Positions 33,099 to 41,938 of a stretch of DNA of 64,000 bases are shown here, piece after piece. Numbering within the stretch: position 1 is the first letter of the stretch; each line of letters opens with the position of its first letter. The stretch spans positions 302,717-366,716 of the forward strand of contig JAFDXL010000009.1 in NCBI GenBank assembly GCA_018267955.1, in the 5' to 3' direction. Source of the stretch: Bacteroidota bacterium (GTDB taxonomy: Bacteria; Bacteroidota; Bacteroidia; Chitinophagales; Chitinophagaceae). The position numbers and the translations under genes are program-made. A model generated the notes under the pieces. The model worked only from the letters and a program-made list of their open reading frames with translations, was not told where the DNA came from and ran no database searches.

Positions 33099-34070
33099 AT
33101 GAGATTGGATCGATTATATGTTTTATTAAGCGCCGCTTTAATAACCTTTTCAGTAACATCCTGCAAAAAACAAAAGCTGCATTTCAATGATGTAGTGAAG
33201 CTGGATAGTCATGGTACAGACAGATATAATGCTATTTATTTTAAGGGCAACGATGGTTTTGTAGTTGGCGGCAATCGCTTCGATAATACTTCCATCCTTG
33301 TAAGCCATGATGCCGGCGCTACCTGGGAGAAAAAGGACTTTCCCGAGGCCGGTAAAGCACTCTATGGTGTTACAGAAACACCGGGCGGTAATATTGTGGC
33401 TTGCGGTTATGATGGCAAAATGCTTACCACCACCGACAATGGTTATAACTGGCGCTTCAGCCAGATATCTAACTGGCAATCTTATAAAGACCTGGCCTTC
33501 CTGGATGATAACCATGCTATAGGTATCAGTGGTAATAGTTTTAACAGTGGCGGCATTTCTTACTTTGATGCCTACGGCGCGGTTGACCATTGGGACTCGA
33601 CAGATGTTGAATACAATGATATCGAGATGCGCGATGCCTACACCGGTTATATTGCCGGATATGGCACGATGCTGAAGACAACGGATGGCGGCAAAAACTG
33701 GAATGTATTAAATGTGGTAAATGATGATTTTAGCGGGATAAGCATATTGAATGCCGCAGAAATGTGGATATGCGGGAGTAATGGAAGTATTTTCCATTCT
33801 GCAGATGCAGGAGCCAGCTGGAACAAACAAAGAAACGGTAATAGCCTTACGGAGAAAAAGTATTACCTGCACGATATACTGTTTATTGACCAAAGCAATG
33901 GATGGGCCGTTGGAGATAAAGGTGTGGTGATCTATAGCAGCGATGGCGGCAAAAGCTGGAAGGAGTATGAGCACTTTACAGATGATGCTTTACGCAGCAT
34001 CTGCCAGCTGCCCGATGGCAACCTGGTTGTATGCGGCGACAATGGCGCGCTGTATAAGCTGGTACGTTAA
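33099..34070 (+). CDS. YCF48/BNR-repeat lipoprotein
   Basis: 323 residues with a lipoprotein signal peptide (LLSAALITFSVTSC then KKQK). The rest is a beta-propeller with sialidase/YCF48-type Asp-box repeats: SHDAGATWEKK, TTDNGYNWRF, TTDGGKNWNV, SADAGASWNK, SSDGGKSWKE, five or six blades with GYIAGYGTML and GWAVGDKGVVIYS between them. Homologues include the photosystem II assembly factor YCF48, but this organism is not phototrophic by any gene here. Probably surface-located; ligand unknown. Confidence 0.86.
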   Translation: MRLDRLYVLLSAALITFSVTSCKKQKLHFNDVVKLDSHGTDRYNAIYFKGNDGFVVGGNRFDNTSILVSHDAGATWEKKDFPEAGKALYGVTETPGGNIVACGYDGKMLTTTDNGYNWRFSQISNWQSYKDLAFLDDNHAIGISGNSFNSGGISYFDAYGAVDHWDSTDVEYNDIEMRDAYTGYIAGYGTMLKTTDGGKNWNVLNVVNDDFSGISILNAAEMWICGSNGSIFHSADAGASWNKQRNGNSLTEKKYYLHDILFIDQSNGWAVGDKGVVIYSSDGGKSWKEYEHFTDDALRSICQLPDGNLVVCGDNGALYKLVR

Positions 34071-34100
34071 AAATAAGCTGATATACAAGCAACTTATAGC

Positions 34101-34108
34101 TATCTTTG
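34101..34108 (+). promoter_or_regulatory. Candidate -7 box (TATCTTTG) for lysS
   Basis: Exact TANNTTTG match 38 bases before the lysS ATG; -33 element not evident. Confidence 0.5.
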
Positions 34109-34145
34109 CACACGTTTTCATTTTTTTACATCGAATAAATAAATA

Positions 34146-35669
34146 ATGCAAGCCACGTTAAGTGAACAGGAAGTAGTTCGCAGGGAGAAACTTAAAGAGT
34201 TACACGAACTGGGCATAGACCCATACCCTGCCCCTTTATTTGAAATAACGCATACTGCGAAACTGATAAAGGACGAGTACACTGACGATAAACAGGAAGC
34301 ATTTAAGAATATATCTATTGCCGGCCGTGTAATGAGCGTACGCGATATGGGCAAGGCCAACTTTGCTGTATTGCAGGACAGTACAAGCCGCATTCAATTA
34401 TACATCAAGCGCGATGATATTTGCCCCGGCGAAGACAAAACGCTTTACAATACAGTTTGGAAAAAACTGATAGACATAGGCGATGTTATTGGCGTAAAGG
34501 GTTATGTATTCACTACCAAAACCGGTGAAACTTCCATACACGTAGAGCAATTTACTTTATTGACAAAAGCTTTAAGGCCGCTGCCAATAGTAAAAGAAAA
34601 AGACGGGGAAGTTTTTGATGCTGTGACCGACCTCGAATTTAAATACCGTCAACGCTATGCAGATCTGATCGTAAATCCTAATGTACGCGATACGTTCATC
34701 AAGATCACGAAGATGAAGAATGCCATCCGTACTTTCCTGAACGATCGCGGAGCACTGGAAGTAGATACCCCTGTGCTGCAAAGCATACCCGGTGGTGCTA
34801 TAGCACGCCCATTTATTACGCATCATAACGCACTGGACATTCCTTTATACCTGCGTATTGCAAATGAACTATACCTGAAGCGCCTGATTGTAGGTGGCTT
34901 CGATTGGGTATATGAATTCAGCCGCAACTTCCGCAACGAGGGTATGGACCGCACACACAATCCTGAGTTTACCATCCTGGAATTTTACGTAGCTTATAAA
35001 GACTACCTCTGGATGATGGAAACAACGGAGCTAATGCTGGAGCAAACAGCTATCGCTACCAACGGCAGCACAAAATCTGAAGTGAATGGTGTAGAGATTA
35101 ATTTTAAAGCGCCTTTCAAACGCATCAGTATTTACGATGCTATCAAGGAACACACCGGCATCGATATCAGTGAAATGGACGAGGACGGACTGCGCGATGT
35201 ATGTAAGCAATTACACATCGAAACAGATGCTTCTATGGGTAAGGGCAAACTGATAGATGAAATATTCGGCGGCAAATGCGAAAAACATTATGTGCAGCCA
35301 ACCTTCATTATCGACTACCCTATAGAAATGAGCCCGCTTACTAAAAAGCACAGGAGTAAACCTGGATTGGTAGAACGTTTTGAACTGATCGTAAACGGTA
35401 AAGAAATAGCGAATGCCTATAGTGAGCTGAACGATCCTATCGATCAGCGTGAGCGTTTTGAAGAGCAGGTAGCCTTGATGGAGCGCGGTGATGAAGAAGC
35501 GATGTATATAGATCACGACTTTCTGCGTGCACTGGAATACGGCATGCCGCCAACAGCAGGTATAGGCTTCGGTATCGAACGCCTGGCTATGCTGCTGACA
35601 GGACAGGTATCTATACAAGACGTGCTGCTCTTCCCACAAATGAGGCCTGAGCGTAACGAAGGAAACTGA
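34146..35669 (+). CDS. lysS: Lysine--tRNA ligase, class II
   Basis: 507 residues. The OB-fold anticodon-binding domain (about 50-155, [32 protein letters not shown]) is followed by the class II core: motif 1 [16 protein letters not shown], motif 2 [20 protein letters not shown], and motif 3 [23 protein letters not shown]-equivalent EMSPLTKKH lies in the insertion before motif 3. It charges tRNA-Lys in the cytoplasm. A strong bidirectional terminator separates it from trmH. Confidence 0.97.
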   Translation: MQATLSEQEVVRREKLKELHELGIDPYPAPLFEITHTAKLIKDEYTDDKQEAFKNISIAGRVMSVRDMGKANFAVLQDSTSRIQLYIKRDDICPGEDKTLYNTVWKKLIDIGDVIGVKGYVFTTKTGETSIHVEQFTLLTKALRPLPIVKEKDGEVFDAVTDLEFKYRQRYADLIVNPNVRDTFIKITKMKNAIRTFLNDRGALEVDTPVLQSIPGGAIARPFITHHNALDIPLYLRIANELYLKRLIVGGFDWVYEFSRNFRNEGMDRTHNPEFTILEFYVAYKDYLWMMETTELMLEQTAIATNGSTKSEVNGVEINFKAPFKRISIYDAIKEHTGIDISEMDEDGLRDVCKQLHIETDASMGKGKLIDEIFGGKCEKHYVQPTFIIDYPIEMSPLTKKHRSKPGLVERFELIVNGKEIANAYSELNDPIDQRERFEEQVALMERGDEEAMYIDHDFLRALEYGMPPTAGIGFGIERLAMLLTGQVSIQDVLLFPQMRPERNEGN

Positions 35670-35702
35670 TAAGATAAGATTAGAACAAACCAGATAAATT
35701 AT

Positions 35703-35725
35703 AAAGCCCGCTAAATGCGGGCTTT
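35703..35725. terminator. Bidirectional terminator between lysS and the TrmH-like gene
   Basis: AAAGCCCGC-TAAAT-GCGGGCTTT, a perfect nine-base-pair stem with A residues on one side and T residues on the other, placed between convergent stop codons. Confidence 0.92.
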
Positions 35726-35745
35726 GTTTATGTCGATAGTTATTC

Positions 35746-36354
35746 TTAATCCTCAAACTCCCGATAGAGTTTCCATTTCTTAGATAAAACAGCTCTTTCC
35801 TCTGCCGATATCCTTGCTTCGCCATTATAATATCCTTTCAATGAGCGCTGCCTGAATGCTTCATACACCGAAACAGCGCAGGCCACAGATATATTGAGCG
35901 ACTGCACCATGCCTACCTGTGGAATCACAAAATTACCTGTGCAATAACTCAGACATTCTTTAGTAAGTCCGTTTATTTCGTTACCAAAAACCAGCGCAAC
36001 AGGCGCTGCAAGGTCCAGCTCATATAATGATGTTGCTTCTTCACTTAAATGAGTAGCATATACATTCTGATAGCGGTCTTTTACTTCCGTCATGCAGGTC
36101 TCTATGTTATCGTGCTCATGAACGGTAAGCCAATGCTTGGCACCTGAAGAGCTGCGTTTACCATGATGCTCCAGTTTGGTATGCCTGCCAATGCGTGTAT
36201 TTAAAATATACAGATTCTGAATACCAACCGCGTCGCAGGTACGCATAACAGCAAAGATGTTGTGTACATCCTGCACATCTTCCAATACCACGGCAATATC
36301 CGGCTGCCTTCGATTCAGTACGCTTACTACTTTTTCTTTTCTTTCGGGGAGCAT
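35746..36354 (-). CDS. trmH: SpoU/TrmH-type RNA 2'-O-methyltransferase
   Basis: 202 residues from the ATG at 36354 (MLPERKEKVVSVLNRRQPDIAVVLEDVQDVHNIFAVMRTCDAVGI). A longer frame to 36411 would overlap the glycosyltransferase gene. SPOUT motifs: the N-rich motif 1 (DVHNIFAVMRTCDAVG), motif 2 VALVFGNEINGLTKE, and motif 3 IPQVGMVQSLNISVACAVSVYEAFRQR, the knotted S-adenosylmethionine site. Closest in pattern to TrmH, which methylates guanosine 18 of tRNA; an rRNA target cannot be excluded. Confidence 0.86.
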   Translation of the reverse strand: MLPERKEKVVSVLNRRQPDIAVVLEDVQDVHNIFAVMRTCDAVGIQNLYILNTRIGRHTKLEHHGKRSSSGAKHWLTVHEHDNIETCMTEVKDRYQNVYATHLSEEATSLYELDLAAPVALVFGNEINGLTKECLSYCTGNFVIPQVGMVQSLNISVACAVSVYEAFRQRSLKGYYNGEARISAEERAVLSKKWKLYREFED

Positions 36355-36389
36355 AATATCAATGCGCAAAAATATAAAACCGGCTGTAA

Positions 36390-37499
36390 TTATTGCATCA
36401 GCTTGCGGCACACATCATAAATGCTGTCGGCAATTGCCTTATAGGATAGATGTTGCTCGAAATAAGACAATATATCGGCAGTCATCATATCACGGTCAGC
36501 CAAGGCAGCTTTTTGCATCGCCTGCAATAAACCATTCACGTCACCTGGTTTAAATGTATAAGCAAGTTTACCGTCATCGGTAATTGATAAAAAAGATGGA
36601 ATGTCTGTAACAACCGGAATACAACCACAAGCCATACATTCAATCAAAGCAAAACCCGCTGCTTCGTGATGGCTACCGCTAACAAAGAAATTGCATGCAG
36701 TAAACCATGCAGCCAATTCTCCATGATTAACCTTACCAACCAGGTGAACGGTATTCTTCAAAATGGTTGATTGTTCAATTTTCCCTTTCACCTCGTCCAG
36801 CATCGTATCATCCTGGTAGATCATGTATAAACACGCTACAGGATTCGCTAAAGCAAACTGTTCAAACGCACTCAATATAGTAAGCGGATCTTTGCCGGGT
36901 ATCAGCCGCCCAACCGACAAAAAATTAAGATCGCCCGAAATGCCCAGTTGTTTACAGCAGGTATTCTTGTTCAGTCGCTTCATATCCGTAGAAGCTTCCA
37001 ATACCTCATAGCACTTATCTACGTTGTTGATAACGCCCGCATCCACCCACTTCTGTGCATTACCTTTTGCGGTGAAGAGATAAGCATCAATATATTTATC
37101 TGCCAGCTTTTGTAGCCGTCTTTTAATAGTATTAATGAAAGGCGGCTCGCCATGATGCTGCGCTATGATCTTAACTTTCTTACCCAGGGCAAGTCTCAAA
37201 GCTAATACCTGCACGGGAAAGACAATTCCCTGCACCAATACTACATCTGGCTTTTTCGACTTAATATATCTATGTGTGCCGAAAGGAATATGGAAGAATT
37301 TATTCCTGCTTCTGAATCCTGAATACGGAACACCGGATATCTCGGTTGCGGTTTCGGAGTTCAGATGCAATACTACCTGCACATCTGCATTCGATCGCAT
37401 AATGGACAGGTATCCATACGATGTTCCGAACCTGCTTACTGCAGTCCGGATATCAGTCAGGTCATTATTGGCATAGTAGTTCAGGTCTGCAAACCTCAT
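36390..37499 (-). CDS. Glycosyltransferase family 4
   Basis: 369 residues from the ATG at 37499 (a GTG two codons earlier is the alternative). GT-B fold: the C-terminal half has LNFLSVGRLIPGKDPLTILSAFEQF (sugar-nucleotide-binding start), HLVGKVNHGELAAWFTACNFFVSGSHHEAAGFALIECMACGCIPVVTDIPSF with the EX7E-like pair, and the tail helix. The N-terminal acceptor domain includes VVLVQGIVFPVQVLALRLALGKKVKIIAQHHGEPPF. Retaining transfer of a sugar to a glycan or lipid; donor unknown. It stands alone, without other polysaccharide genes. Confidence 0.84.
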   Translation of the reverse strand: MRFADLNYYANNDLTDIRTAVSRFGTSYGYLSIMRSNADVQVVLHLNSETATEISGVPYSGFRSRNKFFHIPFGTHRYIKSKKPDVVLVQGIVFPVQVLALRLALGKKVKIIAQHHGEPPFINTIKRRLQKLADKYIDAYLFTAKGNAQKWVDAGVINNVDKCYEVLEASTDMKRLNKNTCCKQLGISGDLNFLSVGRLIPGKDPLTILSAFEQFALANPVACLYMIYQDDTMLDEVKGKIEQSTILKNTVHLVGKVNHGELAAWFTACNFFVSGSHHEAAGFALIECMACGCIPVVTDIPSFLSITDDGKLAYTFKPGDVNGLLQAMQKAALADRDMMTADILSYFEQHLSYKAIADSIYDVCRKLMQ

Positions 37500-37517
37500 A
37501 TCCACTAAAAATAAGAA

Positions 37518-37540
37518 AAGGCGCCTATATAGACGCCCTT
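37518..37540 (-). terminator. Probable terminator after the head-GIN gene
   Basis: On the minus strand AAGG(G)CGTC pairs with GGCGCCTT with a one-base bulge, followed by TTTTCTTATTTTT. Confidence 0.55.
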
Positions 37541-37559
37541 CTTTTGCATCGCCCCGTTC

Positions 37560-38219
37560 TTAATGCTTTCTTATTTTGCCTGAACCTGAAATATCAGTAT
37601 TCACTACTTCTGGATTACCCCAGTAATCTATGTCGCCGGAACCGCTGATATGTGCATCCAGGCTGTTCCCAACAGTTATCTTGATATTGCCGGAGCCGCT
37701 GATACGTGCTTTTACATAATCACCTGTACAATATGATGCATCAATCTCTCCTGAACCATTTACATGCAGGTCCATATTGCTGAAATGATTATCAGCGATT
37801 GATATTTTACCGGAGCCATTAACATCTGCATTCATGGTACCCGGTTGAAAACCGGAGCTAACATTGATATTGCCCGAACCATTGATCTTTACACTGGCAG
37901 GTTGTGTAGTATATACACTTATATGGATGTTATTGTTGCGCACATTAATATAGCCATCCTGGAATTTCAGCTTCAAAGTATTACCAGATACTTCTGTTTT
38001 ATAAACCGGCACCAGGTTATGATAACCGCTTACTTCCACCTTGTTTTCTGATGATGAGTACACATCTACATCCACATCTCCGTCAGCATTTATTTGATTG
38101 AAAGGAGATACATAACGTGTCTCGGATACAATAGGACCTTCACCTTTCAGGCGGAGTTTCTTACAAGAAGTAGACGCGATCGTTACAAAAGCCAGGCTTA
38201 AAAAAAATAGTTGTTTCAT
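37560..38219 (-). CDS. Head GIN domain (DUF2807) lipoprotein
   Basis: 219 residues: lipoprotein signal (MKQLFFLSLAFVTIASTSC) followed by a beta-solenoid of the DUF2807 'head GIN' kind, with regular VNGSGNINV, VNGSGKISI, VNGSGEIDA, ISGSGNIKI, ISGSGDIDY and ISGSGKIRKH turns, and an N-terminal ISPFNQINADGDVDVDVY-type strand. Such proteins sit in the envelope; no enzymatic role is known. It is the last gene downstream of the TonB receptor and probably belongs to its transcript. Confidence 0.88.
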   Translation of the reverse strand: MKQLFFLSLAFVTIASTSCKKLRLKGEGPIVSETRYVSPFNQINADGDVDVDVYSSSENKVEVSGYHNLVPVYKTEVSGNTLKLKFQDGYINVRNNNIHISVYTTQPASVKINGSGNINVSSGFQPGTMNADVNGSGKISIADNHFSNMDLHVNGSGEIDASYCTGDYVKARISGSGNIKITVGNSLDAHISGSGDIDYWGNPEVVNTDISGSGKIRKH

Positions 38220-38259
38220 TTTAATATATATTTATGTTTAATTGTTTACAATATTTTGG

Positions 38260-40683
38260 TTACCAGTGAAAATCTACACGGTACAGGATGTTGGGGAAGA
38301 AACCAATTTGATTGATTGTTTTAATGTTTCCTGATTTGTTATCGTAATAGGATATAAAATAGTTCTGGCGATTGGTAATGTTCTGTATATCCAGTTGTAT
38401 GGTATGTGTGGCACGTTTATTATTGATCTTATAATAAATGCCACCGTCTAACCTGAAGTAAGCAGGTCCCTGCTGCGTGAAGTACTGGCCGGCAACATAT
38501 TCTGTCTTGCCCGTCATCCTCGATTGAGCCAGGTCTATCAGCGACTCTTTCTGGCCACCGGTATATACTATCTTTCCGTTAAGCCCTATCAATTTCCTGC
38601 CACTCGTGTTTAATTTAAATTCTTTACCGCCTATCAGGTTCAATTGTACACCGCGGTCGTAACGGGTATCATAGGTCTGTCCGCCATAGGTCGTATAATT
38701 CGATTTGAATATAGATCCCGTTGCCAGTATATAGTAATTGTTTGCAAATGGACGCTCAAAGCTAATATCAATACCATAGTTATGGCCCTTACCTTCGCTC
38801 ACTAACGGTTTATTCACCGATAAAAGCGAATACACATCCTCCGCGTTGATAATAGAGAAGCCACTTGTGTTATCCTGCTCTACCGGCACTTTATACAGGT
38901 ATTGGTAATAGGCTTCCAGTTTCAGGCGAATCCTGCCGGGTAAAGTTGTTTCATATCCCAATACTGTATGCATAGCATGCTCCAGGTCCAGGTTTTTATT
39001 AGGATAGGTAATAGCTTGCCCTGCCTGTGCATTCTGAAAAAGATAGGTAGATATCTCTTCGGGCTTGCTATGAATACCGGCTGCTGCTGTAAACCTGTTC
39101 TTACCCAATTGATAAGATGCGGACAAGCGGGGTTCTATACTGTATTTGCTGTTCAGGGCGAGGTAAGATGCATGCAACCCACCCACCACAGACAAGCGAT
39201 CCGTAACCCTTGTCTTCCATTGGATATAGGCCTGGTAAAACTGTGTGCTGCCGCTGCCATTCAATATATCTTTCCACACACGTTGGTTATCTTCAAAGTA
39301 CTGTTCGCTGAGATCATACCCTATCCTGCTGGCAATAACACCTGTCCTGAAACTATTACGCGCACTCAGCTTTTGGTTATACATTACAGTAGCACGTATG
39401 GCGGTATTGGTAAGTGCTTCGTACTGTACAGGTACGTTTGCATAGCTATCACCAGGATTTAATGTATCTGCCTGGTTAGTGCCCTTTGCTTTAGAAGCAG
39501 AGATAATGGTCTTTATATATCCGTTCTTATTGATGAAGTATTGATGAGATATGCCGCCTACCATCATATAGTTCTTGTTGTTGAATTTCACATTAGGCTT
39601 ATCATCGGTCCACTTACTGCTGTCCGCTTCCGGGTTGTTGTACGCAATGTTATATCCACCCAATCCCCATAGCGTGAACGTACCCGCTTTATTTGTAGGC
39701 AGATTCACCTTAAAGGATCCATCCTGGTATTTAGGCAATACACCGCCCAGGTCAAGGAACGATTGTAACAGAGCCAACGTAGAATAACGGTAGTTAACGA
39801 TATAGGATGCATTGCTCTTTTTACTAAAAGGCCCTTCTGTTGCCAGTTCTACACCAAGCGCACCTACCTGCACCGTATATTCATGATGTTCTGTATTACC
39901 ATTCCGCAGGTTCAGATCAAATGCACCGGAAAGTGCATTACCTATCTCGGGTACGAATGCACCGGTATAGAAATCGGAATTGCCCAGCGTATTGGCGTTT
40001 AACATGCTGATAGCGCCGCCACTTGCCCCTTGCGATGTAAAGTGGTTGGGGTTAGGTATCTCGATACCTTCCATGCGCCACAGTACACCTTTTGGAGAAT
40101 TACCGTGTACTACTATGCTGTTTTGGCCATCGCTGCTGCTCGATACACCGGGATAGTTCATCACCATCCTTGCAGGGTCTGAAAAAGATGCAGCATAGCG
40201 TCTTGTTTCTTCCATAGAGAAGGTGCGTGCGCTAACGGTGGCATATTCATTGATAGGCCTGATCTTATCTTTTGCTGCTACTACGCTCACTTCATTTAGC
40301 TTGGTCAGACGCTCGGTCATCACCGCATTCAGTTCTAACTCTTTCCCGGTGATCACAGGAATTTCTGATGCTGTGTAAGTATCATAGCCTGTAAATCTGA
40401 ATTGGAATGACTGGCGGCCTACCGGTACATTGCTGATAGTATAGCGCCCATTACTGTCTGTAGTGGCGTTTAATTGCGGATTAGAGACCACGATCACCAA
40501 TATACCTTCCAGCGGTTGTTTTGATTCTGCATCTACTACTATACCGTGTACATTCTGCGTAAGTAAATGCTTTGCCTTTGTACTGTTATTAATTGTATCT
40601 GCTTGTTGCGACTGTGCCTGTGCATATATGCAAGGCGTTGCGGTCAGCGTTAAGCAAGTAATAAGCTTATGGATAAATGACAT
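38260..40683 (-). CDS. TonB-dependent receptor with carboxypeptidase-like regulatory domain, no STN domain
   Basis: 807 residues: signal peptide (about 1-23), CarboxypepD_reg-like domain (about 45-125, VHGIVVDAESKQPLEGILVIVVSNPQ ... ISNVPVGRQSFQFRFTGYDTY), plug (about 150-255, FSDPARMVMNYPGVSSSSDGQNSIVVHGNSPKGVLWRMEGIEIPNP), and a 22-strand-type barrel ending in the aromatic terminus YRVDFHW. There is no STN domain, although an STN-bearing protein and FecR are encoded two genes upstream. It imports an unidentified ligand across the outer membrane using TonB energy. The AGTAGGGGTA motif lies 39 bases upstream. Confidence 0.9.
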   Translation of the reverse strand: MSFIHKLITCLTLTATPCIYAQAQSQQADTINNSTKAKHLLTQNVHGIVVDAESKQPLEGILVIVVSNPQLNATTDSNGRYTISNVPVGRQSFQFRFTGYDTYTASEIPVITGKELELNAVMTERLTKLNEVSVVAAKDKIRPINEYATVSARTFSMEETRRYAASFSDPARMVMNYPGVSSSSDGQNSIVVHGNSPKGVLWRMEGIEIPNPNHFTSQGASGGAISMLNANTLGNSDFYTGAFVPEIGNALSGAFDLNLRNGNTEHHEYTVQVGALGVELATEGPFSKKSNASYIVNYRYSTLALLQSFLDLGGVLPKYQDGSFKVNLPTNKAGTFTLWGLGGYNIAYNNPEADSSKWTDDKPNVKFNNKNYMMVGGISHQYFINKNGYIKTIISASKAKGTNQADTLNPGDSYANVPVQYEALTNTAIRATVMYNQKLSARNSFRTGVIASRIGYDLSEQYFEDNQRVWKDILNGSGSTQFYQAYIQWKTRVTDRLSVVGGLHASYLALNSKYSIEPRLSASYQLGKNRFTAAAGIHSKPEEISTYLFQNAQAGQAITYPNKNLDLEHAMHTVLGYETTLPGRIRLKLEAYYQYLYKVPVEQDNTSGFSIINAEDVYSLLSVNKPLVSEGKGHNYGIDISFERPFANNYYILATGSIFKSNYTTYGGQTYDTRYDRGVQLNLIGGKEFKLNTSGRKLIGLNGKIVYTGGQKESLIDLAQSRMTGKTEYVAGQYFTQQGPAYFRLDGGIYYKINNKRATHTIQLDIQNITNRQNYFISYYDNKSGNIKTINQIGFFPNILYRVDFHW

Positions 40684-40721
40684 AATCAGGTTGTTTTGAT
40701 TAAGACAATATGAGTATTGAA

Positions 40722-40731
40722 TACCCCTACT
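40722..40731 (-). promoter_or_regulatory. AGTAGGGGTA motif upstream of the TonB receptor gene
   Basis: Minus-strand AGTAGGGGTA, 39 bases before the receptor ATG, preceded by A/T runs. The same ten bases occur upstream of the second repeat protein and of the ECF sigma gene. Likely a promoter element read by the locus's own ECF sigma factor. Confidence 0.6.
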
Positions 40732-40747
40732 TGGTTAAATAGATTTT

Positions 40748-41872
40748 TTAAAAACGGAATTGTACACCTGCCAACGCACCTACATATATACCATTGAATG
40801 TATAACGGCCATTGTGGCTCCATATATAGTGCTTCGAAATATCAGAGCCATCAAATTCATCAGATATTACATGGCTAATGACAGGACCCGCAAACAGATC
40901 GATCTTACCTAAAGAAACAGTTGGCAATATCCTTAGAGAAGAACGCAGGTAATCTTCGCGATCAAAATTGGTAAACGCATCTGTAACGGCTTCTACATTC
41001 AGAGTCAACACATTTTTAACTATCATAAAACGCGCACCCATACCGGCTTCCATTACATAGAATTCTTTATCGCTTTTGAAGTTGTAGCCGGTACCAACAA
41101 TGCCATAGAGTACTCGTCCACCAGAACGGAATGCACCTAACACCGTACCGCTTTCATCGGCTGTTATACCTATTGCTTTATAGCCGTTCCTCACAATATT
41201 TACCAGCCCTATAGGGAAATCACTGCTGTCTGCTATATTAATAAAGCCTGCTACCTGCACACCTTTTACCTTACCGGCAACGTTGATGAAGCCTGCTACC
41301 TGGGTATTTACATTCTCCGCAAGGTTCATAAAGCCGGCAAGCTGCGCGCCATGCACGGTATCTGCCATATTCAGGAATCCTGCAGTTTGTGCTCCGCGAA
41401 CATTGCCTGCGGTAAGATTACAGAAGCCTGCCGTCTGGTAGCCGATCACATTATTCAGTGTAAGATTGCAAAAACCTGCAGCCTGCATACCCCTGTTGCT
41501 ACCGGAAAGATTAAGGAATCCTGCTGCTTGCAATCCTTTCGCTTCATTCCTTACCGTATTCATAAACCCGGCACACTGCATACCTGATGCACGGTTCAGT
41601 ATATGGTTGGAAAAGCCGGCGAGTATCGCGCCATCCGCACGGTCATATATGATATTGGATACACCTGACGCGCAAATAGCGGTTTCCGACCGCGATACAC
41701 CTGCTATGGCGTGGAAGGAAAATACATTGGTATATTTTTTTGCGTCAACGCCATTGGTGCTTAATGGATAAACAAGACCGATATGCGCAATGCGTGTTTT
41801 GCTATGCTGGGCAAATAAATTGGTAGATAATAATGTGAATGCTGCAATAATGCTGAATACTCTGTACGTCAT
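40748..41872 (-). CDS. Repeat-rich surface protein, LA_2272-like
   Basis: 374 residues with a signal peptide (about 1-21). Residues about 65-226 consist of around ten repeats of 15-16 residues on the pattern G-x-Q-x-A-G-F-x-N (GMQCAGFMN, GLQAAGFLN, GMQAAGFCN, GYQTAGFCN, GAQTAGFLN, GAQLAGFMN, GVQVAGFIN), ending in IGLVNIVRNGY. The remaining 150 residues are beta-rich with an aromatic end (GALAGVQFRF), like a small outer-membrane barrel. This matches the LA_2272 surface-repeat group; function unknown. It is a paralogue of the repeat half of the next gene upstream and has its own AGTAGGGGTA motif. Confidence 0.8.
   Translation of the reverse strand: MTYRVFSIIAAFTLLSTNLFAQHSKTRIAHIGLVYPLSTNGVDAKKYTNVFSFHAIAGVSRSETAICASGVSNIIYDRADGAILAGFSNHILNRASGMQCAGFMNTVRNEAKGLQAAGFLNLSGSNRGMQAAGFCNLTLNNVIGYQTAGFCNLTAGNVRGAQTAGFLNMADTVHGAQLAGFMNLAENVNTQVAGFINVAGKVKGVQVAGFINIADSSDFPIGLVNIVRNGYKAIGITADESGTVLGAFRSGGRVLYGIVGTGYNFKSDKEFYVMEAGMGARFMIVKNVLTLNVEAVTDAFTNFDREDYLRSSLRILPTVSLGKIDLFAGPVISHVISDEFDGSDISKHYIWSHNGRYTFNGIYVGALAGVQFRF
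41195..41680 (-). repeat. Coding repeat, about 45-48 bases per unit, in the 374-aa protein
   Basis: About ten units encoding G-x-Q-x-A-G-F-x-N plus six or seven variable residues. Conserved glycines fall at residues 81, 97, 113, 128, 144, 160 and 175, a 15-16 residue period typical of a beta-solenoid coil. Confidence 0.8.
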
Positions 41873-41912
41873 AATTTCTGCTGTTTGCTATTACGACGCT
41901 TAGTACGCTTTA

Positions 41913-41922
41913 TACCCCTACT
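41913..41922 (-). promoter_or_regulatory. AGTAGGGGTA motif upstream of the 374-aa repeat protein
   Basis: Minus-strand AGTAGGGGTA, 41 bases before the ATG, in the 66-base gap between the two repeat genes; same motif and almost the same distance as at the TonB receptor gene. Confidence 0.6.
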
Positions 41923-41938
41923 CCCAATGCATAGTTTT

